Positions 1-10,338 of a stretch of 64,000 nt of DNA are shown here, in pieces; the first letter of the stretch is position 1, and each line of letters starts with the position of its first letter. The stretch is from Sacculina carcini. Its lineage: Eukaryota; Arthropoda; Thecostraca; Sacculinidae. The notes under the pieces were generated by a model. It made no database searches. It was not told the origin of the DNA and saw only the letters and a program-made list of their open reading frames with translations. The stretch lies in contig OU696578.1 in NCBI GenBank assembly GCA_916048095.2, forward strand, positions 6,231,287 to 6,295,286. The letters run 5' to 3'. A program made the position numbers and the translations under genes.

Positions 1-1018
1 TCAGTGTATATCCTGTGTAATCGCAAGTGCGCATAATAGCTGTCAAATTGACAATATGTCCTTTTGCCTTTACACCGCCGTAACTTCCTTTAGATACACT
101 TTGTAAAATTAAAAATTATACCGTATTGTAGAAACAAAATTTCTATCACGATGGTATAATTTATTTTAATATGTGACTAATAGTTACTGAGAAATAGGTA
201 GAAAAATGAATTAATTTTAGTCGCACCGTGTTCAAGTAAAATTTGGGCGTAGATTTGAATTTTGACAATTTTACACATTTTATGAATCATTTTTGGGTAT
301 AAATTATAACCTATCTTGTAGAACACAAAATTATCTACACAGTGGTTTAATTCGTATAGCTGTGCCATTGCCGGTTTATGAGGCAGAATATTGAACATAA
401 TATTCACGTTTTTCAGTGCAAATTTTGTCTTTTTGACATTGTCATTTTGAATTCACACCACCTTAACTTTTTGTTAATAGACTCTGGAAAATTAAAACCT
501 ATACCGTGCTGTAGAAAACATAATTCCCAGCATGATGGTATTATTTATTTAGATGTGTGATATTTATTTGCTGAAAAATAGAGAAAAACCTATAGAAAAT
601 CGGTCGCCCGAAATTAAATGAAATTATGAATGTAGATTCAAATTTGTCATTTTTACATGTTTTAAATTTGATTTTTATGTATGAATTATAACCTATCTTG
701 TAGAACACAAAATTTCCTACACAGGGGTACAAATTGTATAGCTGTACTATTGCTGGTTTATGAGGAGTATATGGCGGAATATTGACCAAAATTTTCGTAT
801 TTTTCAGGGTTCATTTTGTATTTTCACCGCTATAACTTTTTTTGTTTCATTTTTAAAATTTTAAATTTAGCCTATCGTGTAGACAAGATAATTTCCAACG
901 TATTGATATAAATTGTTAGCGAGTACACTAAGTGGTTACCGAGTAGCAGTTTGCAGAAAATGGACCAAGGAGGGTGAACAGACAAACACACAGACAGACA
1001 GAGGATCTCTTTTATATA
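1..1018. repeat. AT-rich repeat family 2, copy 1 (5' end cut by window)
   Basis: This stretch is built from several degenerate sub-units of roughly 180-200 bases. Each has a core reading like TATACCGTATTGTAGAA followed by CACGATGGTATAATTTA, and phrases such as ACACCGCCGTAACTT recur. It ends in a short CAGACAGA tract and CTCTTTTATATATA. The same family recurs at 21215-22667, 32605-32897, 47034-48497 and 58440-58720. The short open frames in it are not shared as proteins between sub-units, so I read it as non-coding. I do not recognise the family. Confidence 0.7.
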
Positions 1019-2600
1019 TATACTAGCATTAAAACCCGCCCGTTGTGCGGAGCAATTCATAAAAATATTGAAAATTAAAAATAAATAAGGCAAACTCATA
1101 AAAACCTTAATCAATTAAAAAGTCTAAATTTCATTATTTTTAATTTTATTTGGACAAAATATTTTCACTCAGCCCGCATCATATTTAAACCCGGCCGACG
1201 TGCGGAATAATTCAGAACTCGAACACCATCCGTTATGGTTCTTGAAGTCAAATCCATTAGTTTTGTATATGAATTCATTCTACACGGTGAAATTGAACGT
1301 TTTATTGCTGCCCGCGGGACATTTTTATTTCATATAAATGAGCCATCGCTTCGTTCGCGTTTGAAGCCCCTGATCATTGAACCAGCGAACCATGATCCAG
1401 CGCAATTATGTCACCTCATATTCAAGCATACATACACAGACAGACAGATAATTTCTTCTTTATGTATATATATAGCATTAAAACCCGCCCGTTGTGCGGA
1501 GCAATTCATAACATGAAATTCATATTCAATTCATAAGAAAATATGGAAAAATAAAAATGAAATAGGGTACACTCATAAAATATTCATCTATTGAAAATTA
1601 TAAGTTTAATTTTTTTTTTTTCGACAAAATATTTCCCCTCAGTCCGCCTGAGTCATTTCCAAACCCGCCCGTCGTGCTGAATAATTCAGAACTCGAACAC
1701 GATCCGTTCTGCATCTTGAAGTCAAATCCATTGGTTTTGTGTATGGATTAATTCTACAGGGTAAATTGAACGTTCTATTGTCTATAGTTGCTGCCCGTGG
1801 AGCATTTTTATTTTTTAAAAAATTACCTTTTTTTAAATGAACCATTTGAAAAAATGAACTAAAACATACTCCTCATTCTAATGCTAAAATGCTATGCTAT
1901 TCTAAATATATAAATGCTACACTATACTGAATAGAAAGGCTTTATTGTCCTCAATATTTACACATGAATTGTTCCGCCCGACGGGCGGGTAAAATACTAC
2001 TGGGAACAAAGTAAACTACTGAATTTTACTGTGTAATTTAATTGGTTCAATTTCAAGTTGCATAAGGATACGGGTTGTAATATCATGCAATGCCAACTAT
2101 ATGCATCTGCTGTTTTAGCGGAAGCATTAATCTGGAATTATAGAGATGACAGAAAGTTACATTGTTTTGATAGTGTTACACTTCTCAATTACTACACACG
2201 AAGGACGGGTGTGAATTTGAGCAGTGTTGAGGGAAAAAACATCGTCAATAATTAAAACAAGAGTTTACAAATTTGACTTTTTCTATTGGTGGTTTTACAT
2301 CAATTTTCTTTGTGTTTGTTTCGTGTTTGAGTTCTGAATTATTCCGCACGACGGGCAGCTTAAAATATGAGGCGGGTTGTGGAAAAACATGTTTTCTAAA
2401 TTGAAACATAAATTTCACAATTTGACTTTTATATTGGCTAAATCTTTTCTATGGGTTTGTTTTTCTTTTTCAATTTGCACTAATTTTTCATGAATTGAAT
2501 ATTAATTATATTTTATGAAATGTTCCGCACGACGGGGGGCTTAAATGTATCTATAAAGAGTGGGTTTAAATGATAGCGAGGTATATGATATTTTGCTAGC
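1019..2600. repeat. GC-box repeat cluster, both orientations
   Basis: An AT-rich stretch punctuated by a conserved box close to CCCGCCCGTTGTGCGGA, followed by either AATTCATA or ATAATTCAGAAC. Boxes are seen near 1035, 1190, 1485 and 1665 in plus orientation, and near 2205, 2345 and 2525 in minus orientation. The stretch 1900-2260 is the reverse complement of part of the array at 20880-21130. The box near 1975 is a perfect palindrome (CCGCCCG, A, CGGGCGG). Same family as the large arrays at 18.1-21.1 kb and 41.6-46.9 kb. No coding potential recognised. Confidence 0.65.
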
Positions 2601-2872
2601 AGTAAATATTCCAGCGATAAAAGTAGAATAGCTCTTGAGCAAATGATGGTGGAGAATGATGTGAACCTTCAAATATATTTTGGGAAGATTCAGATCAAGA
2701 TTGAATGGTTGGGTTGGGTAGGGTAGGTTTGACTCAAGTTATATTGGGTTTTAATGATAGCGGAAAATATATAAATTTTAGCAATAAATATTATAGCGGT
2801 AAAAGTAAGATAGTACTTAAGCAAATGATATTGGGGAATGATGCACATATTGGGGAATGTCCCACACCACCT

Positions 2873-2957
<85 letters not shown>
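2873..2957. repeat. (CA)n microsatellite
   Basis: About 42 uninterrupted CA units. Open frames across it are only His-Thr or Cys-Val runs. The flanks 2601-2872 and 2958-3230 hold nothing I recognise. Confidence 0.95.
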
Positions 2958-2960
<3 letters not shown>

Positions 2961-3234
2961 GGAACACGATAGGAGTATTCTGTTTTTTGTTTTATTACAA
3001 TCAACCAAGAGGATATATCACTCAACTCAACACTCACCATACTCATGTTACACTCAACCAAGAGGATAAGTACCCCTATAACAGGTTGGTACGCATACAA
3101 TTGTGAGACAATAATATACTTATCTGATTCTTAAGCCTGCATGTATTTCAGTGAACGGATGGTATGCGTCACCATCCCGGTGATTATCAATTGAATGACA
3201 CGTTTACACGTCAACACTTGTATATTAAAGCCTG

Positions 3235-3246
3235 CACACACACACA

Positions 3247-3294
<48 letters not shown>

Positions 3295-3553
3295 GGCGCG
3301 TGCCGGGGCTCTCGAAAACCGGTTCAACATACGCATACACATACACACACACACACCGAAACATGTGTACACACTAACACAGCTAACACACTAGCACAAT
3401 TAACACACTAACACAGCCGACACTTTTATATTATAAACCAATACATCTAGCACAACTAACACACCTAGCACAACTAACACTGGTAACACAACAAATAAAT
3501 AGCAATAAATAACGATGATGATGATGATGTCGGTCGGTCGGTCGGTCGGTCAG
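3235..3553. repeat. CA tract, degenerate ACACTAAC repeats and GATG/GTCG tracts
   Basis: A CA tract (3235-3290) is followed by a degenerate minisatellite of units like CACTAACACAG or CACCTAGCACAACTAA (about 3365-3490). Then come (GAT)n and (GTCG)n tracts running into the stop codon of the polymerase gene on the minus strand. No gene visible. Confidence 0.85.
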
Positions 3554-4977
3554 TCGATGAAGCCATACGGGAAGGTACGATAATCGGGAAGGACCCTGCG
3601 TTTACTGGACACTAACTTATTCATTTTTTCCCCTCCCACCGTAATCATCTCAAAATCTGCATTTTTTTTAAATTGTCGAAAGGGGACTTTGATTGTTGAA
3701 CCAGGCGCCTCTAACAAGGATCGGAAAGCGTCCAAGGAAATAAGCTGCTGCGTGTCGTGTGTTTGTGTGATACCGCGCATTTTTATTATAGTCTTGATGC
3801 CCCCATCTGGTGTGTGTACAGTAAAAGCGTAATTTTTGGGAGACAGACAGACTATATGAGAAATATAGCTGCCTGCCCCAAAACAAGTCAGTTCGTCAGT
3901 CATGTCGCCGAGAAAATGTGATGTGTGTATGCGCGGCATTTCTGGTGATGCTTTGTAAATGACTGAATCTGTGTCACAGTATATTAGCTGAAAAAAATTA
4001 AGGAGTTGCAGGAAAGAGTACAGATAAAGTCGGGCTTGGCATGTGACAAAAGCAGCAAGGATGATGTTAGTTTTAAGCGGACCGGCCACAGTCTTGTCTT
4101 GTCGATGGGAATACGTCAGCCTCCATACATCGTGCATTGTGCTGTCCCCCTCACTATCGTCAGCCACCGATATGAGGTCACACGCGGAGACCTCCATGAC
4201 GGGATCCTCTAGCAGATCGTAAACACGACGCATGGAAGTGACGTATTGAGTCTGCCCCCGGTTTGCGCGCTGAGCCAACTTGCCCCACTGGCTGTTGAGG
4301 CACAATTTGGCCACAGCTCTCAGGCCCGGATTCCTCTCAATGGTCGGCAGGGTTATATCCTCACGCGCTTCGAGAGTCTGTCGGTAGTCGTGTCGGTCGT
4401 GGTCAGTCTGCACGTGAGCGGGATAACCCTCGGCGCCGACCTTGAGGGCGTAAAACTTGTTTACATATTGTGCAAACAATCCGCCTGCCTCGCCGTAGTT
4501 GAGCTGTGTGGTGTTGGCAAAGTGCCAAAACTCGTGGATGGAAGTGAGCCGATATCCCAACCCCAAAGCTTTTGCTACTTCCAGCGACACCCAGCTGGAA
4601 GTGAGACTGCGCTCCTCGTCCGAATGGTGACACGGCGGCGATCTCGTGGTGAAATTGCCACCGATACCCTGCTCGGCACATGTTCTACACAGAGTGAACA
4701 TGAGGCGGTCGTTGATGCGTGCGGGAAGGACGGGAACGTGAAGATTCTGTGGAGGGAGAATGGTGCAATAAATGATGCCGAAATATTTGTGAAAATCTGT
4801 GATGGGAGGACGGAAAATGTGAGAAGGATGACCAAGGGGAAATTTGCCGTTTTTAAGGATGTAGGGATACAAGGAGCACACATCAACGTACTCGATCCGC
4901 TCGTCACCAGCACATTCGGCGTAGTGACGAAACACCTCTGTTCGCCCTCCGTAGAACGCATCCCGAACATTGCTCAA
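3550..4977 (-). CDS. Polinton/Maverick-type protein-primed DNA polymerase B, C-terminal half
   Basis: Encodes the polymerisation half of a family-B DNA polymerase of the protein-primed type used by Polintons (Mavericks), large self-synthesising DNA transposons. Counting from the TTG-encoded residue at 4977, motif A is DVCSLYP (about 32-38), motif B is K224 with NSQWG (228-232), and motif C is YCDTDS (333-338), with both catalytic aspartates present. The C terminus ends KRRVLPDYRTFPYGF, as is usual for this family. The reading frame stays open upstream for about 20 more codons to near 5030, then runs into a TTA-rich tract, so no genuine start is present. The exonuclease half is absent here; an N-terminal half lies at the other end of the window (60877-62378, same strand). 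The half present is uninterrupted and looks functional in its motifs, but it is a fragment. Confidence 0.88.
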   Translation of the reverse strand: MSNVRDAFYGGRTEVFRHYAECAGDERIEYVDVCSLYPYILKNGKFPLGHPSHIFRPPITDFHKYFGIIYCTILPPQNLHVPVLPARINDRLMFTLCRTCAEQGIGGNFTTRSPPCHHSDEERSLTSSWVSLEVAKALGLGYRLTSIHEFWHFANTTQLNYGEAGGLFAQYVNKFYALKVGAEGYPAHVQTDHDRHDYRQTLEAREDITLPTIERNPGLRAVAKLCLNSQWGKLAQRANRGQTQYVTSMRRVYDLLEDPVMEVSACDLISVADDSEGDSTMHDVWRLTYSHRQDKTVAGPLKTNIILAAFVTCQARLYLYSFLQLLNFFQLIYCDTDSVIYKASPEMPRIHTSHFLGDMTDELTCFGAGSYISHIVCLSPKNYAFTVHTPDGGIKTIIKMRGITQTHDTQQLISLDAFRSLLEAPGSTIKVPFRQFKKNADFEMITVGGEKMNKLVSSKRRVLPDYRTFPYGFID

Positions 4978-5208
4978 GACATGAAATTGACACGGTTCGG
5001 GTCAGTCGCGGCAACGCATTTATGAGTATTATTATAATAATTATTATTATAAGAGCAGTGTCAGTCTCACGGCCAGCACGACCAGAGTGGCGCACACGAC
5101 GAACATGAGGAAGCGCAGCAGCGATGACAACCCCCTGCCACTCTTGCGGCACCGCTCAGCACCAGCATCGCTCGAGATTCGCACTTCCACAGGATCCTCT
5201 GCTCGCAT

Positions 5209-5290
<82 letters not shown>
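4978..5290. repeat. TTA-rich tract, unassigned spacer and (CA)n
   Basis: TTA/TAA-rich low complexity at about 5028-5054, then about 150 bases without a recognised gene, then roughly 40 CA units (5212-5290). The TTA tract could be a LINE tail, but no LINE body adjoins it. Confidence 0.6.
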
Positions 5291-5291
<1 letters not shown>

Positions 5292-5324
5292 ATGAACGAA
5301 GGAGAAGTAAATATAATAAATATG

Positions 5325-5370
5325 TCGAAGGGCCGTGTCGGGCGTAACCGCGCCCGACACGGCCCTTCGA
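5325..5370. repeat. 20-bp perfect inverted repeat at the edge of a gypsy fragment
   Basis: TCGAAGGGCCGTGTCGGGCG (5325-5344) is the exact reverse complement of 5351-5370, with a 6-base loop. The right arm is ordinary gypsy integrase sequence (compare 28774-28793). The left arm is an inverted copy of it, as left by fold-back synthesis or repair. Confidence 0.9.
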
Positions 5371-5641
5371 ATCGGTGTCGGCAGATTTCTTCTACCATGC
5401 GGGGAAAACGTTCCTCGTATACGCCGACCGATTCTCCAACTGGCCGCTGGTGTTTGAATGTGGCCTTGACGCGTCTGCTCATCAGCTGGTGAAGCTGTTT
5501 CGGCGCGTGTTTGTCGCCACGGGCGTACCGTCCATATTGTCGTCGGACGGCGGCCCGCAGTTCACTGCGCGTCTCACTGCCGAGTTCCTGCGACATTGGC
5601 GTGTCCGTCACCGACTCTCCAGTCCACGCTTCCCGTCCTCT
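5346..5641 (+). pseudogene. Ty3/gypsy integrase core fragment
   Basis: About 296 bases that match the integrase at 28769-29064 with no difference I could find by eye. They cover the first two catalytic aspartates (SADFF and SSDGGPQF) and stop just before the third catalytic residue, where the sequence switches to unrelated DNA. It is a small, recent, dead copy of part of a gypsy pol gene. Confidence 0.9.
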
Positions 5642-5642
5642 A

Positions 5643-5903
5643 CTATCTTACCGTCCTATCGCAATTGCAATTGCGTCTGCTCGTTTCGAGCAGACGCTCG
5701 GTCGAGGAATGGACGTATGGGATACAGCGCGCGTAGAATAAGACGGCATGTACGTGTGACAGCACAAATATTATCGCTAAAGATGAGAGAGGAATCCATG
5801 ATACACCCAAGTTTCGCACTGATGAACGTAAAGGAAATGGAAGAGTAGGTGGAGTTAGACGAGGAGGGTGAAAAACCATTAATTCAGTTTTAAAATAATT
5901 CAT
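5643..5903 (-). pseudogene. Non-LTR (L2/CR1-like) reverse transcriptase fragment
   Basis: The minus-strand reading contains LMVFHPPRL and VRNLGVSW. These correspond to YLVFHPPRI and MRNLGVLFD in the LINE at 33855-35606, just downstream of its YADD motif. The remainder is degraded. A perfect 11-bp hairpin, GCGTCTGCTCG / CGAGCAGACGC with a 3-base loop, sits at 5673-5697 at the boundary with the gypsy scrap. Confidence 0.6.
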
Positions 5904-6834
5904 CAGAAGACGACGAGAAGTAGCCTAAGATGAAATATAATCAATCATCGATATAAAATGTTTATCAAATAATATATATTTGATACATATGTATCAAATA
6001 TATATGTATCAAATACCACTTAAATATAGTTGATACAAATACAACCTAATAAAAATAATTGTATAAATTACTTTCTATCCTATATCCTATACTTTTATAT
6101 ATACCTACCCTATAATCTGAGTTTGCTTAAGATTTGTATATATCATATCTCACCGCCTTACAAATAAATTAAGAATGAAGATTGAATAACACTTAGAATA
6201 TTACAATTCAACTGAGCAAAAGCATGATACAAGCAATAAATAAGAGTGTGAATGTATAACTAATTACTGAGAAAATGTGAGAAAAGAAATAAAATATACA
6301 TTTAGAAGACATATATGGTACAGCTCTAAAGTCCAATTCTACAGTTCTGCAAAAATTACTCATACTACAAGATCAAAATTGGACAGAATTATCAATGAAA
6401 CCATAGTCGACATTATCCATGTGAAAATACATTTGAAATTACTATGAGCAAAGCTTTTCTGCCTCTGAAATATTTCAAGGGTATTTTTCAAACCTTCCCC
6501 CGTAGTGACGTTCAATTAGAGGCGCCGTGCAATTAAATTGTCGCTCAAATTTCGACTAGTTTTTCATAACGTTTGGGAAGATGCAAAACACTTTATGAAT
6601 TAAATAGGACCATGTAACGTATGTATATTTAACAAGAACACAAATACAAGGTTATTACTGGTAATTAATCACAAATTCACTTATAAAAATTGGTCAGTCA
6701 TAGCAATTGTCAAAATAGAAGCATTCATCAAATTGATGTTTAATTAGAGATGTCGTTCAATGTTAGGGTACCGTCTAATATTTCATTTGGTCCCCCTATG
6801 TGCCGTTCTATTAGAGGTGTCGTTCAATTAGATG
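5904..6834. other. Gene-free AT-rich stretch
   Basis: No open frame or RNA gene recognised. The end nearest the hAT element has repeated phrases such as GTCGTTCAATTAGA, which suggest an old mariner/Tigger-like repeat into which the hAT element inserted. This identification is tentative. Confidence 0.4.
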
Positions 6835-6842
6835 TTTTACGG

Positions 6843-9700
6843 CAGGGGCAGGCAACCTTTTCAGAGTGAGGGCCAGATAAGACACTTGGAAGGAAGTCGC
6901 GGGCCGGAGTGAAAACAAAATCTCAGAATTACTATATTTTGTATAATGCATTGATTATATGAATAAATTATACAAAACTTGTTTCAAACACTTTATAAAT
7001 CAATGAGATTGCTGGTGTTGTTTGCCATGAAGAAGCATTTCCATGTCTGGCTCGATGGTTGAGGTTGACAAAAAAAGAATGTCATTGAGATGGCGGTCTG
7101 AGAGTTGGGAGCGAAGGCGAGACTTTGTGTACGTCATTTTTGAGAAGAGCTGTTCACAGCAATAGGTGCTGCCAAACATGGCCACAATGCGTTGGACATG
7201 CGCAATGTATTTTTGAAAATTTTTAGTAGGGAGAACAATGTCACGGAAGAAAGGCAGCGGAGAAGAGATGCGGAATTTCGCCTTCATTTCATCATTGCAT
7301 TGTAGCTCCACCAACTCCATCTGCAGGGAGGCAGGGGCGTCTTCCACGGGAAAGTCGAATGGAGCAGTGAAAAGCTTGAAGTCGGCAGCCAGCACCCCGA
7401 CTCCTGTAAAACGGGAAGCGAATTCGTCACGTAGAGTGCTGACGACACTAACGCATGTGTTCAGGTCCACATCGTCAGCGGCACATGCAGCAAGGCGAGG
7501 AAAGTGCACGAACTGACCAGAAGCCAATTCAGCCTCCCACAAGCGCAGTTTAACCTCAAAGGCAGTAATGTGCGTGTACATGTCTGTCACGAGAATATCT
7601 TTGCCTTGCAGCTTCATGTTGAGGGTGTTCAGGTGCGCCGTGATGTCAGTGAGCAGGGCCAGGCGAGCTAGCCACCGCGGATCAGTGAATTGATCAGCGT
7701 GGGGAAGGTTCTTCTGGCGTACAAATATGGCAATCTCCTGCTGAAGGTCGCACACCCGAGACAGCATGGCCCCACGACTCAGCCAGCGTACCTCACAGAA
7801 GTAGAGCAGGTCGTTGTAGTGCGTATTCACCTCGTCTATCAGTGCCTGGAACTGACGATGGTTAAGGCTGCGGGAGAGGATGGAGTTGACGACTTTCACC
7901 ACAACAGACATGACACCAACGAGGTTGGCAGACTTAGCGCACAGGGACTCTTGGTAGATGATGCAGTGCATCTTGTTAATGGGCTGAGTGTCTCCGGCAG
8001 CTTCACAGTGACGCACTAGCAGCGAAGCAGCGCCCTTCTTCTCACCAACCATCGCCGGGGCACCGTCGGTCGTCACACATACAAGACGGGAGAGGTCCAA
8101 AGAGTGCTGATCAACACACAAAAGCACGGCTTCGCAGATGTCTTGCCCAGTGGTGGTGTTGCGTAGCGGGACAAGCTGCTGGAATTCCTCACATACTTGA
8201 AGGTCAGCAGTGACGCCGCGAATGAAAATGGACAGCTGGGCCGTGTCCTTTGTGTCGGTGCTCTCATCCAGAGCGAGAGAAAAGGCGACGAAATTCGAGC
8301 TGCGTGTTTTGAGTGAGTCGTGCACGTTGTCCGACATATCCTCGATGCGGCGACGAACGGTGCGGGACGAAAGGCTCACGTTATCAAAGACGGAACACTG
8401 CTCTGGACAGACAGAGTCCACTACAGCGAGGAGACATTCCTTGATGAAATCCCCATCTGTGAATGGCTTCATTCGGCGAGCAAGGATGCGGGAGACTTCA
8501 TAACTGGCGCGGGTCACCTTTTCAGCTTCAGCATTCTGTTTGCGGAAGAGCGATGATTGTTTCTCCAAGTTGCCTGATAGTCTAACGATGGCGTCCTTCC
8601 TTTCGGTGACAGACATCGATGCGAAGTTTGACGAGCGGTGCTCTGCCTCCCAGTGGCGACGCACGTTGTACTCTTTTAGGACAGCCAAAGTCTTCAAGCA
8701 TATGAGGCACTGGGCCTGTCCAAAGCGCTCGATGAAAAAATACTTCTCCCACTCAGGGTTGAAAATCCGACGCTCGAGGTCAACTTTCCTCTTCTTAACG
8801 CACTGGGTCGCTGACATGATGAGCTAAAAAGAAAGAGAATTAAGCATACACAATAACATCATTTCACGTTACAAAAAAAGTGAGACAAAATAGCCAAACA
8901 CACTACCATATCTATATTTCATCAACACGCAAATAACTGCTGAGCAATGAACACCACAAAACACCAAAGACTGATATTTTCCACTCTACAAAAATGTAAA
9001 AAACTATGACGGTGGCTTTTGTGGATGGGAAACTAATTTACCAATGCGATTCATCTCAACAATAGATTTCGCTATTCAATACCCTTCCAACGAACTACTT
9101 ATTTATTCGTTAACATAGATTTCTATTGATAGGTATAAGGTACTCCTATAAACAACAGACTCACATCAAAAATAATAAATGAGTGCTAACGATAACAGTA
9201 CAGAACAAGTAATTAAGTACAAAATTCAATACACCAATCAAAACGCCACAACTCTGCAAGCCCACAAAGCAAACAACTCCACTAATCAGCTCACGACAAT
9301 GCCGGTAAATGCTAATCAGACTCTTGTCACAATGCCGCACACAGACATGCATATGCACACACGTCATAATCGAACGATCTCTCAGCCAATCAAATCGCTC
9401 CATTCTGCCAGAAGCACATCACATCGAACACCAACATCAAGCCAACCCTGCTCCAGCAGTGACAAGAAACAAACGCGCATGTAATTTGTGAAACTACAGA
9501 CAATAACAATAATAATGAAATGTAAAGTAGTTCAATAATGTTTTTTTCGGAAATCTTGAGATTTATTGGAATTTCTTCTCTACTTTTAGTGGGAAGTCTG
9601 CGGGTCGGATTGCAATGATAAAGCATAGCAGGGTGGCGGGCCGGATGCTAAGCCTTCGTGGGCCGGATGTGGCCCGCGGGCCGGAGGTTGCCCACTCCTG
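6843..9700 (-). mobile_element. Complete hAT transposon, copy 1
   Basis: A 2858-bp element with imperfect terminal inverted repeats: it begins CAGGGGCAGGCAACC and ends in the complement of CAGGAGTGGGCAACC. It is flanked by a perfect 8-bp target duplication TTTTACGG (6835-6842 and 9701-9708), as hAT transposases make. It carries one intact transposase gene on the minus strand. The roughly 880 bases beyond the gene's start (8820-9700) hold no convincing second gene. Nearly identical to the copies at 12694 and 36086, so recently mobile. Confidence 0.96.
7000..8817 (-). CDS. hAT-family transposase (GTF2IRD2/SPIN-like, BED zinc finger)
   Basis: A 605-residue cut-and-paste transposase, intact from ATG to stop. 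A BED-type zinc finger lies near the N terminus (C37, C40, H55, H60). The RNase H-like catalytic core shows its first aspartate in LALDEST (D184) and second in VTTDGAPAM (D251). The insertion domain follows with the VRWLSRG motif. The hAT dimerisation motif CCEQLFSKM with KSRLRSQLSDRHL is near residue 553. Related proteins include the transposase-derived vertebrate GTF2IRD2. One oddity is that the conserved CxxH near 285-288 (usually CIIHQE) reads CIIYQE here and in the other two copies. It acts on the terminal repeats of its own element; whether it is active is inferred from integrity only. Confidence 0.93.
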   Translation of the reverse strand: MSATQCVKKRKVDLERRIFNPEWEKYFFIERFGQAQCLICLKTLAVLKEYNVRRHWEAEHRSSNFASMSVTERKDAIVRLSGNLEKQSSLFRKQNAEAEKVTRASYEVSRILARRMKPFTDGDFIKECLLAVVDSVCPEQCSVFDNVSLSSRTVRRRIEDMSDNVHDSLKTRSSNFVAFSLALDESTDTKDTAQLSIFIRGVTADLQVCEEFQQLVPLRNTTTGQDICEAVLLCVDQHSLDLSRLVCVTTDGAPAMVGEKKGAASLLVRHCEAAGDTQPINKMHCIIYQESLCAKSANLVGVMSVVVKVVNSILSRSLNHRQFQALIDEVNTHYNDLLYFCEVRWLSRGAMLSRVCDLQQEIAIFVRQKNLPHADQFTDPRWLARLALLTDITAHLNTLNMKLQGKDILVTDMYTHITAFEVKLRLWEAELASGQFVHFPRLAACAADDVDLNTCVSVVSTLRDEFASRFTGVGVLAADFKLFTAPFDFPVEDAPASLQMELVELQCNDEMKAKFRISSPLPFFRDIVLPTKNFQKYIAHVQRIVAMFGSTYCCEQLFSKMTYTKSRLRSQLSDRHLNDILFLSTSTIEPDMEMLLHGKQHQQSH

Positions 9701-9708
9701 TTTTACGG

Positions 9709-10060
9709 TATATATTCATATGAAATACATTCCGGCTGCAAGAAAGTAATGAATATCAATGTACTATTGGATTAAATCAATGAATAATGTTTATTATTGC
9801 TCTTTTTGTCTACTCCATTAACGAATTGCATAGCGTGGAAGAGTAGCTTAAGAAAATGCTTCAATATACAGAAGTAAAATTAACTCTACTGGGATCAACT
9901 CACTTCTTTTTTGATGATCTTTCGTTAGAATATATGATACATCCTTCAGGTACACAACTATATTGATACTAATAATTTTACTTATGTCTTTCTTTGAAAT
10001 TCAGAAGTATTATCTTCGAAGTTCATTGCTAGAAATTCGCCAGTAATGCGTGGCACCCAC
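9709..10060. other. Intron or intergenic sequence, nothing recognised
   Basis: AT-rich sequence between the hAT target duplication and the Nav exon. It is probably the start of the Nav intron downstream of the domain III S1 exon. Confidence 0.4.
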
Positions 10061-10338
10061 CAGTGACAAGCTGCTAAGGATGATCATGAAAATGACAACC
10101 GACTCAAAGTATTTGTTCTCGGTTAGTTGGAAAGTCCGCAATCTCAGGACTCGCCAGAATCTATTCAGCGTCGAAGTACGAGAAGCAGGTTGACCACGTG
10201 ATCGTGATTTACAACCGGGGCACAAACGGTAGAACAACGGAGGACAGCAATCGGCCAGCTTATCGTCTGTTGCATGCTCGTCAACAGGCGCCTGCAGTGT
10301 GGCTTCGGTTGGTGTGGAAATAACAACGGTGGAAGAGC
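10061..10338 (-). CDS. Voltage-gated sodium channel alpha subunit, exon for domain II-III linker and domain III S1
   Basis: A 278-base internal exon read on the minus strand. The acceptor is GATCCTAG at 10348-10339 and the donor is CTG|GTGGGT at 10061. The protein runs from an acidic linker through DCCPPLFYRLCPGC, then WRVLRLRTFQLTENKYFE and VVIFMIILSSLSL. This is the charged approach and first membrane segment (S1) of domain III in Nav channels, where the family has W.LR...F...E...FE..I.FMILLSS. The exon starts with two bases of a split codon and ends in phase 0. Calcium-channel domain III is a poorer match. The next exon should begin with an A(L/F)ED-type sequence and was not found below 10061, so the gene continues outside or is broken. 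Order and strand agree with the domain II exons at 17.9-18.0 and 24.4-24.6 kb. Confidence 0.85.

Noticed and set aside
1235-1516. Short open frame beginning MVLEVKSISFVYEF, with a relative near 18374 and 41920
   Set aside because: It lies inside the GC-box repeat family, differs in frame and length between copies and shows no protein family.
2690-3394. Open frames of poly-Cys-Val and poly-His-Thr (also at 5.2, 60.2 and 63.8 kb)
   Set aside because: They are translations of CA/GT microsatellites and have no conserved flanking protein.
4246-5025. 259-residue plus-strand open frame
   Set aside because: It is the antisense shadow of the polymerase B gene, whose motifs A, B and C are on the minus strand.
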